Shown here piece by piece: positions 27,069 to 35,069 of a stretch of 64,000 nucleotides of DNA. The translations under genes were made by a program, and so were the position numbers. The notes below the pieces were generated by a model that was not told the DNA's origin, made no database searches, and saw only the letters and a program-made list of their open reading frames with translations. This stretch comes from RUG334 sp045599645 (GTDB lineage: Bacteria > Muiribacteriota > Ozemobacteria > Ozemobacterales > Ozemobacteraceae). Numbering within the stretch: the first letter of the stretch is position 1; each line of letters starts with the position of its first letter. The stretch spans positions 78,730 to 142,729 of the forward strand of contig JAZRWI010000111.1 of assembly GCA_045599645.1 (NCBI GenBank), read 5' to 3'.

Positions 27069-27431
27069 TTACTTCATGTTGCCAGCTACTTGGCCTTCAA
27101 CGTCGCCGTGAAGATCACAAGCTACAACGCCTGTATCAGTAACATCGCCAACAGCCTTATAGCTACAACCAGTTTCTGGCTTAGATGGTTCGCTCTTCAG
27201 ATACTTACCAGCAGTGAGGAGAGAAATCTGAACGTCAGTCATCATAGCGCTGTTGTCCATGTTATACATTTCGATAGCACCAAGGATAACTCTGATGTTA
27301 GAGTAGCAAGCTTTCTGACGAGCTGATTCACGAGCTTTTTTGAAGTTCGGGATAGCCATAGCAGCGAGAATACCGATGATTGCGATAACGATCATGAGTT
27401 CGATGAGAGTAAAGCCTTTACGATTCTTCAT
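27069..27431 (-). CDS. Type IV pilin / type II-like major pseudopilin
   Basis: 120 residues. Class III signal: short basic leader MKNRKG cut before Phe, then FTLIELMIVIAIIGILAAMAIPNF with Glu at +5 of the mature form, the hydrophobic helix that packs pilus fibres. The rest is a small globular domain with three cysteines (C41, C88, C104). The short length and GspG/PilA-like head fit a small pilin. It has its own strong promoter (27482-27510) and an AAGGAG ribosome site. It is preceded by pilT and pilB on the same strand and followed by the prepilin peptidase. Probably the structural subunit of a retractable pilus for adhesion, twitching or DNA uptake. Confidence 0.92.
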   Translation of the reverse strand: MKNRKGFTLIELMIVIAIIGILAAMAIPNFKKARESARQKACYSNIRVILGAIEMYNMDNSAMMTDVQISLLTAGKYLKSEPSKPETGCSYKAVGDVTDTGVVACDLHGDVEGQVAGNMK

Positions 27432-27481
27432 AACAAGACTCCTTAAATAATAAAATAATATTAAGAACTTCGGACACTTTA

Positions 27482-27510
27482 AATATAAAGAAATTATACA
27501 AAAGTGTCAA
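27482..27510 (-). promoter_or_regulatory. Promoter for the pilin gene
   Basis: Minus strand TTGACA (27505-27510), a 17-base spacer and TATATT (27482-27487), ending about 50 bases before the pilin start. It lets the structural subunit be made at a higher level than the upstream pilT/pilB. Confidence 0.78.
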
Positions 27511-27554
27511 GGTCTTCCGGAAAAAATTGTGTACCCTTTTTGGGGAAACCGGAA

Positions 27555-28616
27555 TTATGCTGATTTCAGCATTCTTTCCAGTTCCTTTGGATGCATGGTG
27601 TGAACCATAGCTTCTTCAAGGGTAATGTCGCCTCTGAGATACAAGTCTCTCAAAGACATTTCAAAGGTCATCATACCTTCTTCATGGCTTGTCTGCATTG
27701 TTGTATAGAGACCGGAAACCTTCTGTTCACGGATACAGTTAGCAACTGCAGGATTACCAATAAGAATTTCGTTACATACTACACGACCCTTGCCGCTTGC
27801 AACTGGCAAAAGCTGCTGAGCAACAACTGCGCGCAATACAAATGAAAGCTGAGAACGGATCTGTCCCTGCTGATGTGGCGGGAACATGTCTATGATACGG
27901 TTAACAGTCTGGGCAGCGTCTGTGGTATGGAGTGTTCCAAATACCAAGTGACCGGTTTCAGCCATTGTACAAGCAGCAGAAACAGTTTCAAGGTCACGCA
28001 TTTCGCCGACCAGAATAACGTCTGGGTCTTCACGAAGAACACGTCTGAGAGCTTCATCGAAAGACTTGGTATCAATGTGAAGTTCACGCTGATTTACGAT
28101 TGAGCGCTTGTGGTAGTGCAAATATTCAATCGGGTCTTCGATTGTCATAATATGACAACGGCGAGTTTCATTAATGATATTGATAAGGCAGGCCAGTGAG
28201 GTTGACTTACCGGAACCAGTAGGACCAGTGAAGAGAACCAGACCCTTGCGCAATCTTGTAAAATCACGCAATTTTTCAGGCAATCTCAATTCTTCAAGAG
28301 AAGGAATCTTAGTAGGAATGATACGGAATGCAGCGCCGATACAACCTCTTTGCTTGTAAACGTTAACACGGAAACGGCCAAAACCGTGAACAGAATAAGA
28401 AAGGTCCAATTCGAAGTTTTCTTCAAATTCCTTCTGCTGTTCAGCAGTAAGCATATTGTAGATGAGAGATCTTGTGTCCATTGGAGTCAGAACATCAAGG
28501 TCAGTCTGAATCAATTCGCCGTCAACGCGGATAACTGGAGGAGTACCTACAGTAAGATGCAAGTCTGATGCGCCGTTTTCTATAACTAGATTCAGCAAAT
28601 CATTAAGAACAAACAT
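27555..28616 (-). CDS. pilT: Pilus retraction ATPase PilT
   Basis: 353 residues, standard PilT length. Hexameric AAA-like motor that depolymerises type IV pili for twitching and uptake. The N-terminal PAS-like domain opens LLNLVIENGASDLHLTVGTPP. Walker A is GPTGSGKST (about residue 129), the Asp box holds ITIEDPIEYLH, Walker B is VILVGEMRD, and the His box GTLHTTDAAQTVNRIID. The C-terminus TSHEEGMMTFEMSL matches PilT. It starts 45 bases after pilB, so it is co-transcribed. Extension ATPase, pilin and prepilin peptidase are adjacent, but PilC, PilM-Q and secretin are not in this window. Confidence 0.94.
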   Translation of the reverse strand: MFVLNDLLNLVIENGASDLHLTVGTPPVIRVDGELIQTDLDVLTPMDTRSLIYNMLTAEQQKEFEENFELDLSYSVHGFGRFRVNVYKQRGCIGAAFRIIPTKIPSLEELRLPEKLRDFTRLRKGLVLFTGPTGSGKSTSLACLINIINETRRCHIMTIEDPIEYLHYHKRSIVNQRELHIDTKSFDEALRRVLREDPDVILVGEMRDLETVSAACTMAETGHLVFGTLHTTDAAQTVNRIIDMFPPHQQGQIRSQLSFVLRAVVAQQLLPVASGKGRVVCNEILIGNPAVANCIREQKVSGLYTTMQTSHEEGMMTFEMSLRDLYLRGDITLEEAMVHTMHPKELERMLKSA

Positions 28617-28661
28617 GGATTGCTCTCCTTAAAAGAGTTGAGATTATAAATACCTTTATTA

Positions 28662-30539
28662 TTAGTGGTCGCCCATAGTAACACGAACAACTTCTTCAAG
28701 AGTTGTTACGCCAGTCAAAGCCTTACGCAAAGCAGATTCACGCAAAGACAACATACCTTCTTCAATTGCCTGACGTCTGATATCGTCTGTTGAACCACCG
28801 TTAAGAATAATATCTCTCAAGCGTTCAGACATCATCATAACTTCGTAAATACCAACACGACCCTTAGTTCCGTTCATGTTACAGGTTTCGCAACCTTTAC
28901 CTTTATAGAACATCATGTTCTTTTCGTTGATATGTGGCAAGTCGAGACGTCTCAGCAATTCAGGAGTGATACCGAACTGGCTGATCTGTTCAGCTCTTGG
29001 CTTAATTTCATACTTACAGTCTTTACAAATCTTACGAACAAGACGCTGAGCCTGAACAAGAATAACAGAGGTAGTAACCATGAAAGGTTCGATACCCATG
29101 TTAACAATACGACCGATGGTGCCTGGTGCGTCGTTTGTATGGAGTGTAGAAAGAACCAGGTGGCCTGTCATAGAAGCCTTAATAGCGATTTCTGCTGTTT
29201 CAAAGTCACGGATTTCCCCTACCATGATTACGTCCGGGTCTTGGCGGAGGAATGAGCGGAGTGCTGCTGCGAATGTAAGACCGATTTCCGGTTTACACTG
29301 AACCTGGTTAACACCGTGAAGCATGTATTCAACAGGGTCTTCTGCAGTCATAACGTTTGTATCGATTGAGTTAACAGACGTAAGAGCTGAATAGAGTGTT
29401 GTAGTCTTACCGGAACCCGTAGGACCGGTAACAAGAATGATGCCGTATGGTGCAGCAATACCAGACTTGAAGCGTTCGAGGGTCTTAGGTTCGAAACCGA
29501 GGTCTTCGAGGTTAACCTTCAAAGAAGTCTGGTCCAAAATTCTCATAACGATCTTTTCGCCCCAGATAACTGGAAGAACAGAAACACGAAGGTCGATCAT
29601 TCTGTTGGCGACTTTAATCTTAATACGACCGTCCTGAGGCAGACGCTTTTCAGCGATGTTCAGGGAGGACATAATCTTAATACGTGAAGTAATAGCTGCA
29701 GTAGCTTTCTTCGGTGGCTGCATTGCTACATGCATAGCACCGTCCTGGCGGTATCTGATACGAAGTTCTTTTTCGAATGGTTCGATATGAATATCTGATA
29801 CGCCGTTCTGAACAGCCTGTGAAATAACAAGGTTACAAAGACGAATGATCGGGGCGTCGTTTTCACCAAGTTCACCAAGCTGGTCAAGGTCGCCATCGCC
29901 ACCGTCTTCATTACCGATATCCTGCAAGTCGTCCATCAATTTATCCTGCTGCGCTACTGCACCGTAGGCATCCTGAAGGGCTTTGTTAATATCAGTGTGA
30001 GTTGCAACAACCGGTTTTACCATGTAACCGCTCATCAACTGAATATCGTCGATGGCGATAATGTTCAACGGGTCAACCATTGCAACAGTAAGCTTATTAC
30101 CTACCTTGTTAATAGGAATAAGCATATGGCGCTTGGCTATATGTTCAGGAATGAGCTTAGCAATAACCGGGTCGATCAAATAGTTAGAAAGATCGATGAA
30201 CGGTATGCGTAACTGCTTAGAAAGAATCTGAACGATATCCTGTTCAGTAACAAGATGCATTTCAACGAGAACTGCGCCAAGACGCTTACCACTCTTCTTC
30301 TGAAGGGCGAGAGCCTGCTGAAGCTGTTCTTCGTTAATAAGACCTTCTGATATCAGAGAGTCACCAAGTCGCAATTTTTTGGAAGACATTGCATTTGGTG
30401 CCTTTGCTGCAGGCATTCCTGGAGCAGCCGGCTTAGCAAGAGCTCCAGCTCCTGGCATAGCAGGTTTTACAGTAGCTCCTGGTGCTTGTGGCATTGCAAC
30501 GCCTGGCTTAGCTGGCCCTGGCGGTAGTGGTGAATTCAT
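28662..30539 (-). CDS. pilB: Type IV pilus assembly/extension ATPase PilB (GspE family)
   Basis: 625 residues. A Pro/Ala/Gly-rich tail (1-50) precedes the T2SSE N-terminal domain (LGDSLISEGLINEEQLQQAL, about 57-200). The ATPase core has Walker A GPTGSGKTTTLYSAL (about 368), MTAEDPVEYML, Walker B VIMVGEIRDFETAEIA and LSTLHTNDAPGTI. A zinc site with four cysteines (CKDC and CETC) is typical of PilB/GspE. The enzyme powers pilus polymerisation from the inner membrane. The low-complexity N-tail is unusual and may be a flexible tether. It follows aroE by 54 bases with a strong AGGAAGGA ribosome site, and pilT is next. Confidence 0.94.
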   Translation of the reverse strand: MNSPLPPGPAKPGVAMPQAPGATVKPAMPGAGALAKPAAPGMPAAKAPNAMSSKKLRLGDSLISEGLINEEQLQQALALQKKSGKRLGAVLVEMHLVTEQDIVQILSKQLRIPFIDLSNYLIDPVIAKLIPEHIAKRHMLIPINKVGNKLTVAMVDPLNIIAIDDIQLMSGYMVKPVVATHTDINKALQDAYGAVAQQDKLMDDLQDIGNEDGGDGDLDQLGELGENDAPIIRLCNLVISQAVQNGVSDIHIEPFEKELRIRYRQDGAMHVAMQPPKKATAAITSRIKIMSSLNIAEKRLPQDGRIKIKVANRMIDLRVSVLPVIWGEKIVMRILDQTSLKVNLEDLGFEPKTLERFKSGIAAPYGIILVTGPTGSGKTTTLYSALTSVNSIDTNVMTAEDPVEYMLHGVNQVQCKPEIGLTFAAALRSFLRQDPDVIMVGEIRDFETAEIAIKASMTGHLVLSTLHTNDAPGTIGRIVNMGIEPFMVTTSVILVQAQRLVRKICKDCKYEIKPRAEQISQFGITPELLRRLDLPHINEKNMMFYKGKGCETCNMNGTKGRVGIYEVMMMSERLRDIILNGGSTDDIRRQAIEEGMLSLRESALRKALTGVTTLEEVVRVTMGDH

Positions 30540-30593
30540 ATCTGCAATTCCTTCCTACTTCATAAAGAAATATTTCATACATACATAATATAG

Positions 30594-31442
30594 TCAGTCA
30601 AATATACTGCTTCTAATCACATCGGCAGGTGGAGCATAATTTGTGAGAACTTTAAATGCTTCTATGCCTTGTTTATATAAAAGCTCGCGACCGTCTATAG
30701 TTAAAGAGCATAATCGGTCAGCAGCTGCAAGAAGCTTTGAATCCTTCGAATAGTTGAAGTCTATAAAGCACTTGGATGAATTCAGTGAGTTTGCGAACTC
30801 AGGAATGTCATCATTTTTCTGCCAACCAATAGGGGTAGTGTTTATGATTATATCAGATATTTCAATACTATTGTTAAAATTTTTAGAATTCCATGTAAAT
30901 TTTCGTAAAAAAATTTTTTTCTGGGATTCTGACGCAATTTCTTCGCTGGTTTCAGCAGAAAATTTTCTGGCAATCTGGTTTATTTGGCCTACCCCGTATT
31001 TTTTCAATGCCCAGATAGCCGAAATGGAAGTAGCCCCGTCGCCGATTACCAAGGCACTTTTCTTAGACAGCTGTTTTTTGTTGAGCAGGTTAAAAAAGCC
31101 TGTTGCATCGGTATTCCAGCCTTCAGCACCATTTTCTGTGAATTTTATTGTGTTAACAATTTTTGTTTCTGAGGCAGCACCATGTAAAATCTGGCAAAAT
31201 TCTGCAGCAGCAAATTTGTGAGGTCTTGTAATGTTAATTCCCTTAACGCCCAAGTTTTTAAGTCCTGCTAAGGCCGCCCGGATATTTTCTGGTAGAACTG
31301 GTAAAGCGACGTAAACAGAATCAAGCTGCAATTTTTCAAAAGCAGCATTCCAAAATTTTGGGCTCAAAGAATGTTGGACAGGAAACCCAATAAGTGCATA
31401 AACAGATGTTGTAGCAGAAACACTGCCAATTTTGTCTGTCAC
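30594..31442 (-). CDS. aroE: Shikimate dehydrogenase
   Basis: 282 residues. Reduces 3-dehydroshikimate to shikimate with NADPH in aromatic amino acid synthesis. Substrate site IGFPVQHSLSPKFWN (SxS) and the catalytic Lys in NITRPHKFAA are present, the latter with Arg where Val/Ile is usual. The catalytic Asp is in GWNTDATGF, and the dinucleotide loop is VIGDGATSISA. Its position between a STAS gene (18 bases away) and pilB is not functionally explained. A DAHP synthase for the same pathway is at 52867-53898. The sequence is fairly divergent, so a quinate/shikimate-type paralogue is possible. Confidence 0.88.
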   Translation of the reverse strand: MTDKIGSVSATTSVYALIGFPVQHSLSPKFWNAAFEKLQLDSVYVALPVLPENIRAALAGLKNLGVKGINITRPHKFAAAEFCQILHGAASETKIVNTIKFTENGAEGWNTDATGFFNLLNKKQLSKKSALVIGDGATSISAIWALKKYGVGQINQIARKFSAETSEEIASESQKKIFLRKFTWNSKNFNNSIEISDIIINTTPIGWQKNDDIPEFANSLNSSKCFIDFNYSKDSKLLAAADRLCSLTIDGRELLYKQGIEAFKVLTNYAPPADVIRSSIFD

Positions 31443-31460
31443 TATATTACCCGGAAAGTT

Positions 31461-31826
31461 TTACTTATCTTGTGCCGGTGCAGTTTCGTAGCTTCTTAAA
31501 GCTTCGTCTTCACTTTCGTATATTTCAAAAACCTTTGTAAGTCTGGTAAGTTCAAAAAGTTCCATTACTGTTGAAGAAACATTAATAAACTTAATATTAC
31601 CCTGAATCTTCTTGGCTTTCTTAAGGGCAGCAGCTACAGCGCCAACGCCAATAGAATTTACATAGCTTACTTCTGCAAAATCCATTACATATTTCTTTAC
31701 AGGATTCTTAATTAGTTCATCAATCTTTGCCTTAAAGCTTTCTACGGTATCATTGCCGATGTCGCCCTGCAAAGTCAACACAACAACACCATTAGCTTTG
31801 GGCTTAGCAATTATATTAACATCCAT
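31461..31826 (-). CDS. STAS-domain anti-sigma factor antagonist (SpoIIAA/RsbV-like)
   Basis: 121 residues, a single STAS domain. The phosphorylatable serine sits in YVNSIGVGAVAAAL (S58), preceded by VMDFAEVSYV as in RsbV and SpoIIAA. Such proteins bind an anti-sigma kinase when unphosphorylated and thereby free a sigma factor or other partner. No RsbW-like kinase is in the window, so the partner is elsewhere. It starts about 125 bases after the PorV-like gene, with a terminator between, and is followed by aroE. Confidence 0.88.
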   Translation of the reverse strand: MDVNIIAKPKANGVVVLTLQGDIGNDTVESFKAKIDELIKNPVKKYVMDFAEVSYVNSIGVGAVAAALKKAKKIQGNIKFINVSSTVMELFELTRLTKVFEIYESEDEALRSYETAPAQDK

Positions 31827-31881
31827 TTAAAGTTCTACCTCATTTCTGTACAGAAAAAAACGTTTTTCGCTAAAATAAATA

Positions 31882-31917
31882 CCTCATCTTTTTCTTTAAT
31901 GCAAGAAAAAGATGAGG
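31882..31917 (-). terminator. Intrinsic terminator for the PorV-like gene
   Basis: A perfect 14-base stem, CCTCATCTTTTTCT (31882-31895) against AGAAAAAGATGAGG (31904-31917), with an 8-base loop. On the minus strand TATTTATTTTA follows. It lies between the stop at 31952 and the STAS gene. Confidence 0.85.
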
Positions 31918-31951
31918 CTTCTTGTAATGGGGTTGTAATTATCTAGTCAGA

Positions 31952-32890
31952 TCAGAATGTCTTTGAACAAGAAATTCTGTGGGCATCGCCCAGTGTTTCA
32001 TCTGCATAAGAATAATCAAATCTCCAGGTATCAAGCTTGAAGCTTGCGCCAAGAGTAAGATCACTGTCGTGTGAACCAACTCTGAGGTCAACATTTTCAT
32101 GAATCTTGTATTCAACACCGCAGAAGAATTTGCAATCCATATCCTTAACCTTGTTAAGGTCTGCAGCAACAAGAACCTTGTCATTGAACCTATGAGCAAC
32201 ACCAAATGTAGTTGTCAGAGGAACCTTATCCTTTGTGTCTGTTCCAGTGTTCCAATCAAGACTTTCAGCAATATCTCTGATTGAAAGACCAACGCTGGTA
32301 TTTGCGTCGAAATCATACAGGAAACCGAAATCAAGACCCATAGTATCAGCTTTCTTATCCATGAGCTTGTGTTTCAAATATTTCAGGTTCACGCCACCAT
32401 AAAATTTATTGCTGAAGGCTCTGCCATAGGAAACAAAAGTGTTGGTTTCCTTGTCTTCGAAGTAACCTTCAATTTTTACATTTCCATTACCATCGGTAAT
32501 AGGATTTCCATCTGCATCTTCATTGGTTATCGGGATGCCATCAATACCGAAGTTAATGTGAGAAATAGCTACTGTACCTTCACTCTTACCGTTCTTAGTT
32601 AAAACGTTAGCGTAGTTGAAGAAGTTATAATCACGGTCGTCAGTAAGACTTGAATGCATGAATGAAGCTTCATGTCTTTTCAGCTTTGCAAGACCTGCCG
32701 GGTTCCAGAATGCTGCAGTTGAATCATTTGCAACAGCGGTGAATGCGCCACCCATACCAAGTGCTCTTGCACCAACGCCCATTTTGAGGTAAGCGCCAGC
32801 CTGACCGGCACCGTCGTCAGAGGCAAATATTGGAGCAGCGGCTCCAATTCCAAGAATTGCTACTAATAGGGTTTTTACAACCTTTTTCAT
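31952..32890 (-). CDS. PorV/PorQ-like (UPF0164) outer-membrane beta-barrel protein
   Basis: 312 residues. A signal peptide (hydrophobic about 5-20, cut near IFAS) is followed by the family signature GAYLKMGVGARALGMGGAFTAVANDSTAAFWNPAGLAKL. The rest is amphipathic beta strands, ending in a Phe terminus (SKTF) suited to BAM insertion. Family members are FadL-like barrels; PorV shuttles type IX secretion substrates, but no other type IX component is seen, so function is open. The ribosome site is AAGGGG. It is monocistronic or leads a unit cut by the terminator at 31882-31917. Confidence 0.85.
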   Translation of the reverse strand: MKKVVKTLLVAILGIGAAAPIFASDDGAGQAGAYLKMGVGARALGMGGAFTAVANDSTAAFWNPAGLAKLKRHEASFMHSSLTDDRDYNFFNYANVLTKNGKSEGTVAISHINFGIDGIPITNEDADGNPITDGNGNVKIEGYFEDKETNTFVSYGRAFSNKFYGGVNLKYLKHKLMDKKADTMGLDFGFLYDFDANTSVGLSIRDIAESLDWNTGTDTKDKVPLTTTFGVAHRFNDKVLVAADLNKVKDMDCKFFCGVEYKIHENVDLRVGSHDSDLTLGASFKLDTWRFDYSYADETLGDAHRISCSKTF

Positions 32891-32990
32891 ATTATTCCCC
32901 TTACAAGTAAATAGAACTTGAACCTCATATCGACAGGAGTGATATTTTGTTTAACTATTTTTTATAATTTGGGAAAATATTTTATATAGG

Positions 32991-33333
32991 CTTGGTAGAA
33001 GGTGTAGCACGATAGGCTTGTGGCTTGTGGCCGAGAGAAGCAGGCCGCTGGAAGCTCGAAGCTGGAAGCTCGAAACTCGAAGCTGGAAGCTCGAAGCTGG
33101 AAGCTCGAAGCTGGAAGCTCGAAGCTCGAAGCTGGAAGCTCGAAGCTGGAAGCTCGAAGCTTAAAGCTTATAGCTTTCCGGCTTATAGCTTCAGGCTTAT
33201 TGCTTCAAGCTTATAGCTTCAGGCTTATAGCTTTCCGGCTTATAGCTTCAGGCTTATTGCTTCAGGCTTATAGCTTCAGGCTTATAGCTTTCCGGCTTAT
33301 AGCTTCAGGCTTATTGAAACAAACCTTATACTT
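32991..33333. repeat. Iteron array A: variable AGCTT-type repeats with conserved flanks
   Basis: The left flank CTTGGTAGAAGGTGTAGC (32991-33008) is followed by about nine copies of GAAGCTCGAAGCTG-like units (33040-33165), then GCTTATAGCTTCAGG / GCTTATAGCTTTCCG units (33166-33310). The right flank is CTTATTGAAACAAAC (33310-33324). Flanks closely match those of array B at 34270-34433, while the iterons differ. It lies between the fecR terminator and the PorV-like gene. Plus-strand translations of the array (Lys-Leu-Glu-Ala repeats) are artefacts. Confidence 0.9.
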
Positions 33334-33353
33334 GATATGTAAAAGGGCATAAA

Positions 33354-33380
33354 AAAAGCCTGCCGGGTAGGCAGGCTTTT
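33354..33380 (-). terminator. Intrinsic terminator for fecR-like gene
   Basis: AAAAGCCTGCC (33354-33364), a 5-base loop, GGCAGGCTTTT (33370-33380). T-run on both strands; it directly follows the stop at 33395 on the minus strand. Confidence 0.93.
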
Positions 33381-33394
33381 TATTTTACAGGGGC

Positions 33395-34144
33395 TTATTT
33401 GCGAACGGCTTTGCGAGTTGCCTTGCGGGCTGCTTCAACCTTCTGCTTAGCTTCAAGAACTCTTGCGTCATCTTCGCCATATTCATTCTTGAGGTTTACG
33501 TAGTCGAGGAAGAGCTTGTTGATGTCATTAGAATTAGAAGCTGAAGCTTTCCATTCTGCATCGTTCCATTCAGCCTTCTTCAGTTCAGCATTGAACTGAA
33601 CTGGCTTAGACAAATCGCCTTCAGCGTCAGCATAAGCTGCAAGACCTTCAGTAAGAAGAGCATTACCTTCAGCATTGCCTCTTACTGCAACAGCGCCTTC
33701 AACAACAGAAACTGAAGATTTCTTTCTTGAAGAAACTGCTACTTCAAATTCAGTACCTCTGATACCAGCTACGAGAGATGGAGTTTCAATACGGAATTCA
33801 GTTCCACGCTTTGTGAACTTATACCAGGTTTTACCCTTGAAAACTCTGATGCTCATTGGCTGAACTTCTACGAGAGTTCTTTCTTTAATGCGCATGTTAG
33901 TGCCGTCTTCATAGGTAAGAGTAGCTTTTGAATCTATTAAGGTTTCAAGAAGATCGCCTGCATAAAGCTGGCATGGTTCACTGATAACATCAGTTTTAGT
34001 ACTGCCAACACGAGTCAGTTTTACCTGACCGCTAACGATTTCGAGCTTAGCGTCGAGAGCAATGAGTTCTTCTTCTGCGAAAGCTGCAGTAGAGAGAACA
34101 AGACATAATACAGTGAGAAGGAAGCGCATAGTGTTGCGATTCAT
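33395..34144 (-). CDS. Secreted FecR-domain protein
   Basis: 249 residues. Signal peptide (MRFLLTVLCLVLSTAAFA, cut before EEE). A FecR domain at about 30-165 has its usual features: GDLLETLIDSKATLTYEDGT, RVFKGKTWYKF, FRIETPSLVAGIRGTEFEV and SVVEGAVAVRG. The C-terminus is a charged helix rich in Lys/Ala/Arg. Stand-alone periplasmic FecR domains are usually of unknown role; the classical FecR transduces iron-siderophore signals to a sigma factor, but no TonB receptor or FecI is nearby. It is a single-gene unit with a consensus promoter and its own terminator. Confidence 0.88.
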   Translation of the reverse strand: MNRNTMRFLLTVLCLVLSTAAFAEEELIALDAKLEIVSGQVKLTRVGSTKTDVISEPCQLYAGDLLETLIDSKATLTYEDGTNMRIKERTLVEVQPMSIRVFKGKTWYKFTKRGTEFRIETPSLVAGIRGTEFEVAVSSRKKSSVSVVEGAVAVRGNAEGNALLTEGLAAYADAEGDLSKPVQFNAELKKAEWNDAEWKASASNSNDINKLFLDYVNLKNEYGEDDARVLEAKQKVEAARKATRKAVRK

Positions 34145-34202
34145 AGTTATAAAGCCTCCTGATAATCTTCTGTCCTTATAGAGACTGAATTGAATTATCT
34201 AA

Positions 34203-34231
34203 ATTATAAAGATGTGAGGGGAAAGTGTCAA
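34203..34231 (-). promoter_or_regulatory. Consensus promoter for the FecR-domain gene
   Basis: Minus strand TTGACA (34226-34231), exactly 17 bases, TATAAT (34203-34208). A perfect sigma-70-type match about 58 bases before the start codon, with a CAGGAGG ribosome site near 34157. Confidence 0.9.
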
Positions 34232-34269
34232 GGGTACATAACTAGTTTTTTAGTTTTTCCTCATCTTAG

Positions 34270-34433
34270 CTTGGTTGAAGGTGTAGCTTTAATAAGCTAT
34301 AAGCTATAAGCGGCAAGCTATAAGCTATAAGCGGCAAGCTATGAGCTATAAGCGGCAAGCTATGAGCTTCGAGCTTCAGGCTTCGAGCTTCGAACTTCAG
34401 GCTTCGAGCTTATTGAAACACACGTGCTACTTG
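34270..34433. repeat. Iteron array B: variable repeats with flanks shared with array A
   Basis: The left flank CTTGGTTGAAGGTGTAGC (34270-34287) precedes units of AAGCTATAAGC and GGCAAGCTATGAGC, then GAGCTTCAGGCTTC units. The right flank is CTTATTGAAACACAC (about 34409-34423), followed by GTGCTACTTG. Same frame as array A (32991-33333) but different iteron sequence. It lies between the fecR promoter and the gmk terminator. Confidence 0.88.
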
Positions 34434-34447
34434 CTTATATAAAATAG

Positions 34448-34474
34448 AAAAAGCGGGCGATTAGCCCGCTTTTT
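34448..34474 (-). terminator. Intrinsic terminator for gpmI-gmk
   Basis: AAAAAGCGGGC (34448-34458), loop GATTA, GCCCGCTTTTT (34464-34474), with a T-run on the plus strand and an A-run-derived T-tract on the minus strand. It follows the gmk stop at 34485. Confidence 0.92.
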
Positions 34475-34484
34475 TTGTTTTATA

Positions 34485-35063
34485 TCACATGTAGTGACAG
34501 AAGATGCTTTCGATTTCTTTTTTGGCTTCGTCAAGGTTGTCATTCACAAGACGATGTTCATAATTCTTAGAACATTCGATTTCCTTGCGGGCATTTATCA
34601 TGCGTTTCTGCAAAGCTTCTTCGCTGTCTGTATTGCGACCTCTGATACGATTTTCCAATTCTTCAAAGCTTGGTGGAAGAATGAAAATCATGACTGCTTC
34701 CGGGTATTCCTTATGGATTTTCATACCGCCCTGAACGTCGATATTCAAAACAACATCACGACCGGCCTTTACGTTATCCATCAGAAACTTTCTTGGTGTT
34801 CCGTAGTAGTTACCATGAACACAAGCCCATTCAGCAAAAGCGTCTTCCTTTATTTCTGCTTCAAACTGAGCTGAGGAACAGAAATTATATTCCTGACCAT
34901 CCTTTTCACCGCCACGAGGTGCTCTCGAGGTAGTAGAAATAGAATAAACAACCTTCGGACTATATTTATCTACAATATAGTTGCACAATACGGTTTTGCC
35001 GACCCCGGAAGGGCCAGAAACAACAAATATATGCCCAACTTTATTAGTTTGTGCAGAATTCAT
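34485..35063 (-). CDS. gmk: Guanylate kinase
   Basis: 192 residues, normal size. Phosphorylates GMP (and dGMP) to GDP with ATP. The P-loop is VVSGPSGVGKTVLC. The GMP-binding part includes STTSRAPRGGEKDGQEYNF and EWACVHGNYYGTPR, and the lid region has IRGRNTDSEEALQKRM. It starts six bases after the gpmI stop and is therefore co-transcribed with gpmI. The usual neighbour rpoZ is not present. Confidence 0.95.
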   Translation of the reverse strand: MNSAQTNKVGHIFVVSGPSGVGKTVLCNYIVDKYSPKVVYSISTTSRAPRGGEKDGQEYNFCSSAQFEAEIKEDAFAEWACVHGNYYGTPRKFLMDNVKAGRDVVLNIDVQGGMKIHKEYPEAVMIFILPPSFEELENRIRGRNTDSEEALQKRMINARKEIECSKNYEHRLVNDNLDEAKKEIESIFCHYM

Positions 35064-35069
35064 ATTAAA

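Noticed and set aside
33020..33352. Plus-strand frame of 110 codons with Lys-Leu-Glu-Ala-Gly-Ser repeats
   Set aside because: It is a translation of the iteron array; two frames give similar products, no ribosome site, and the same type of array at 34270-34433 has no equivalent frame.
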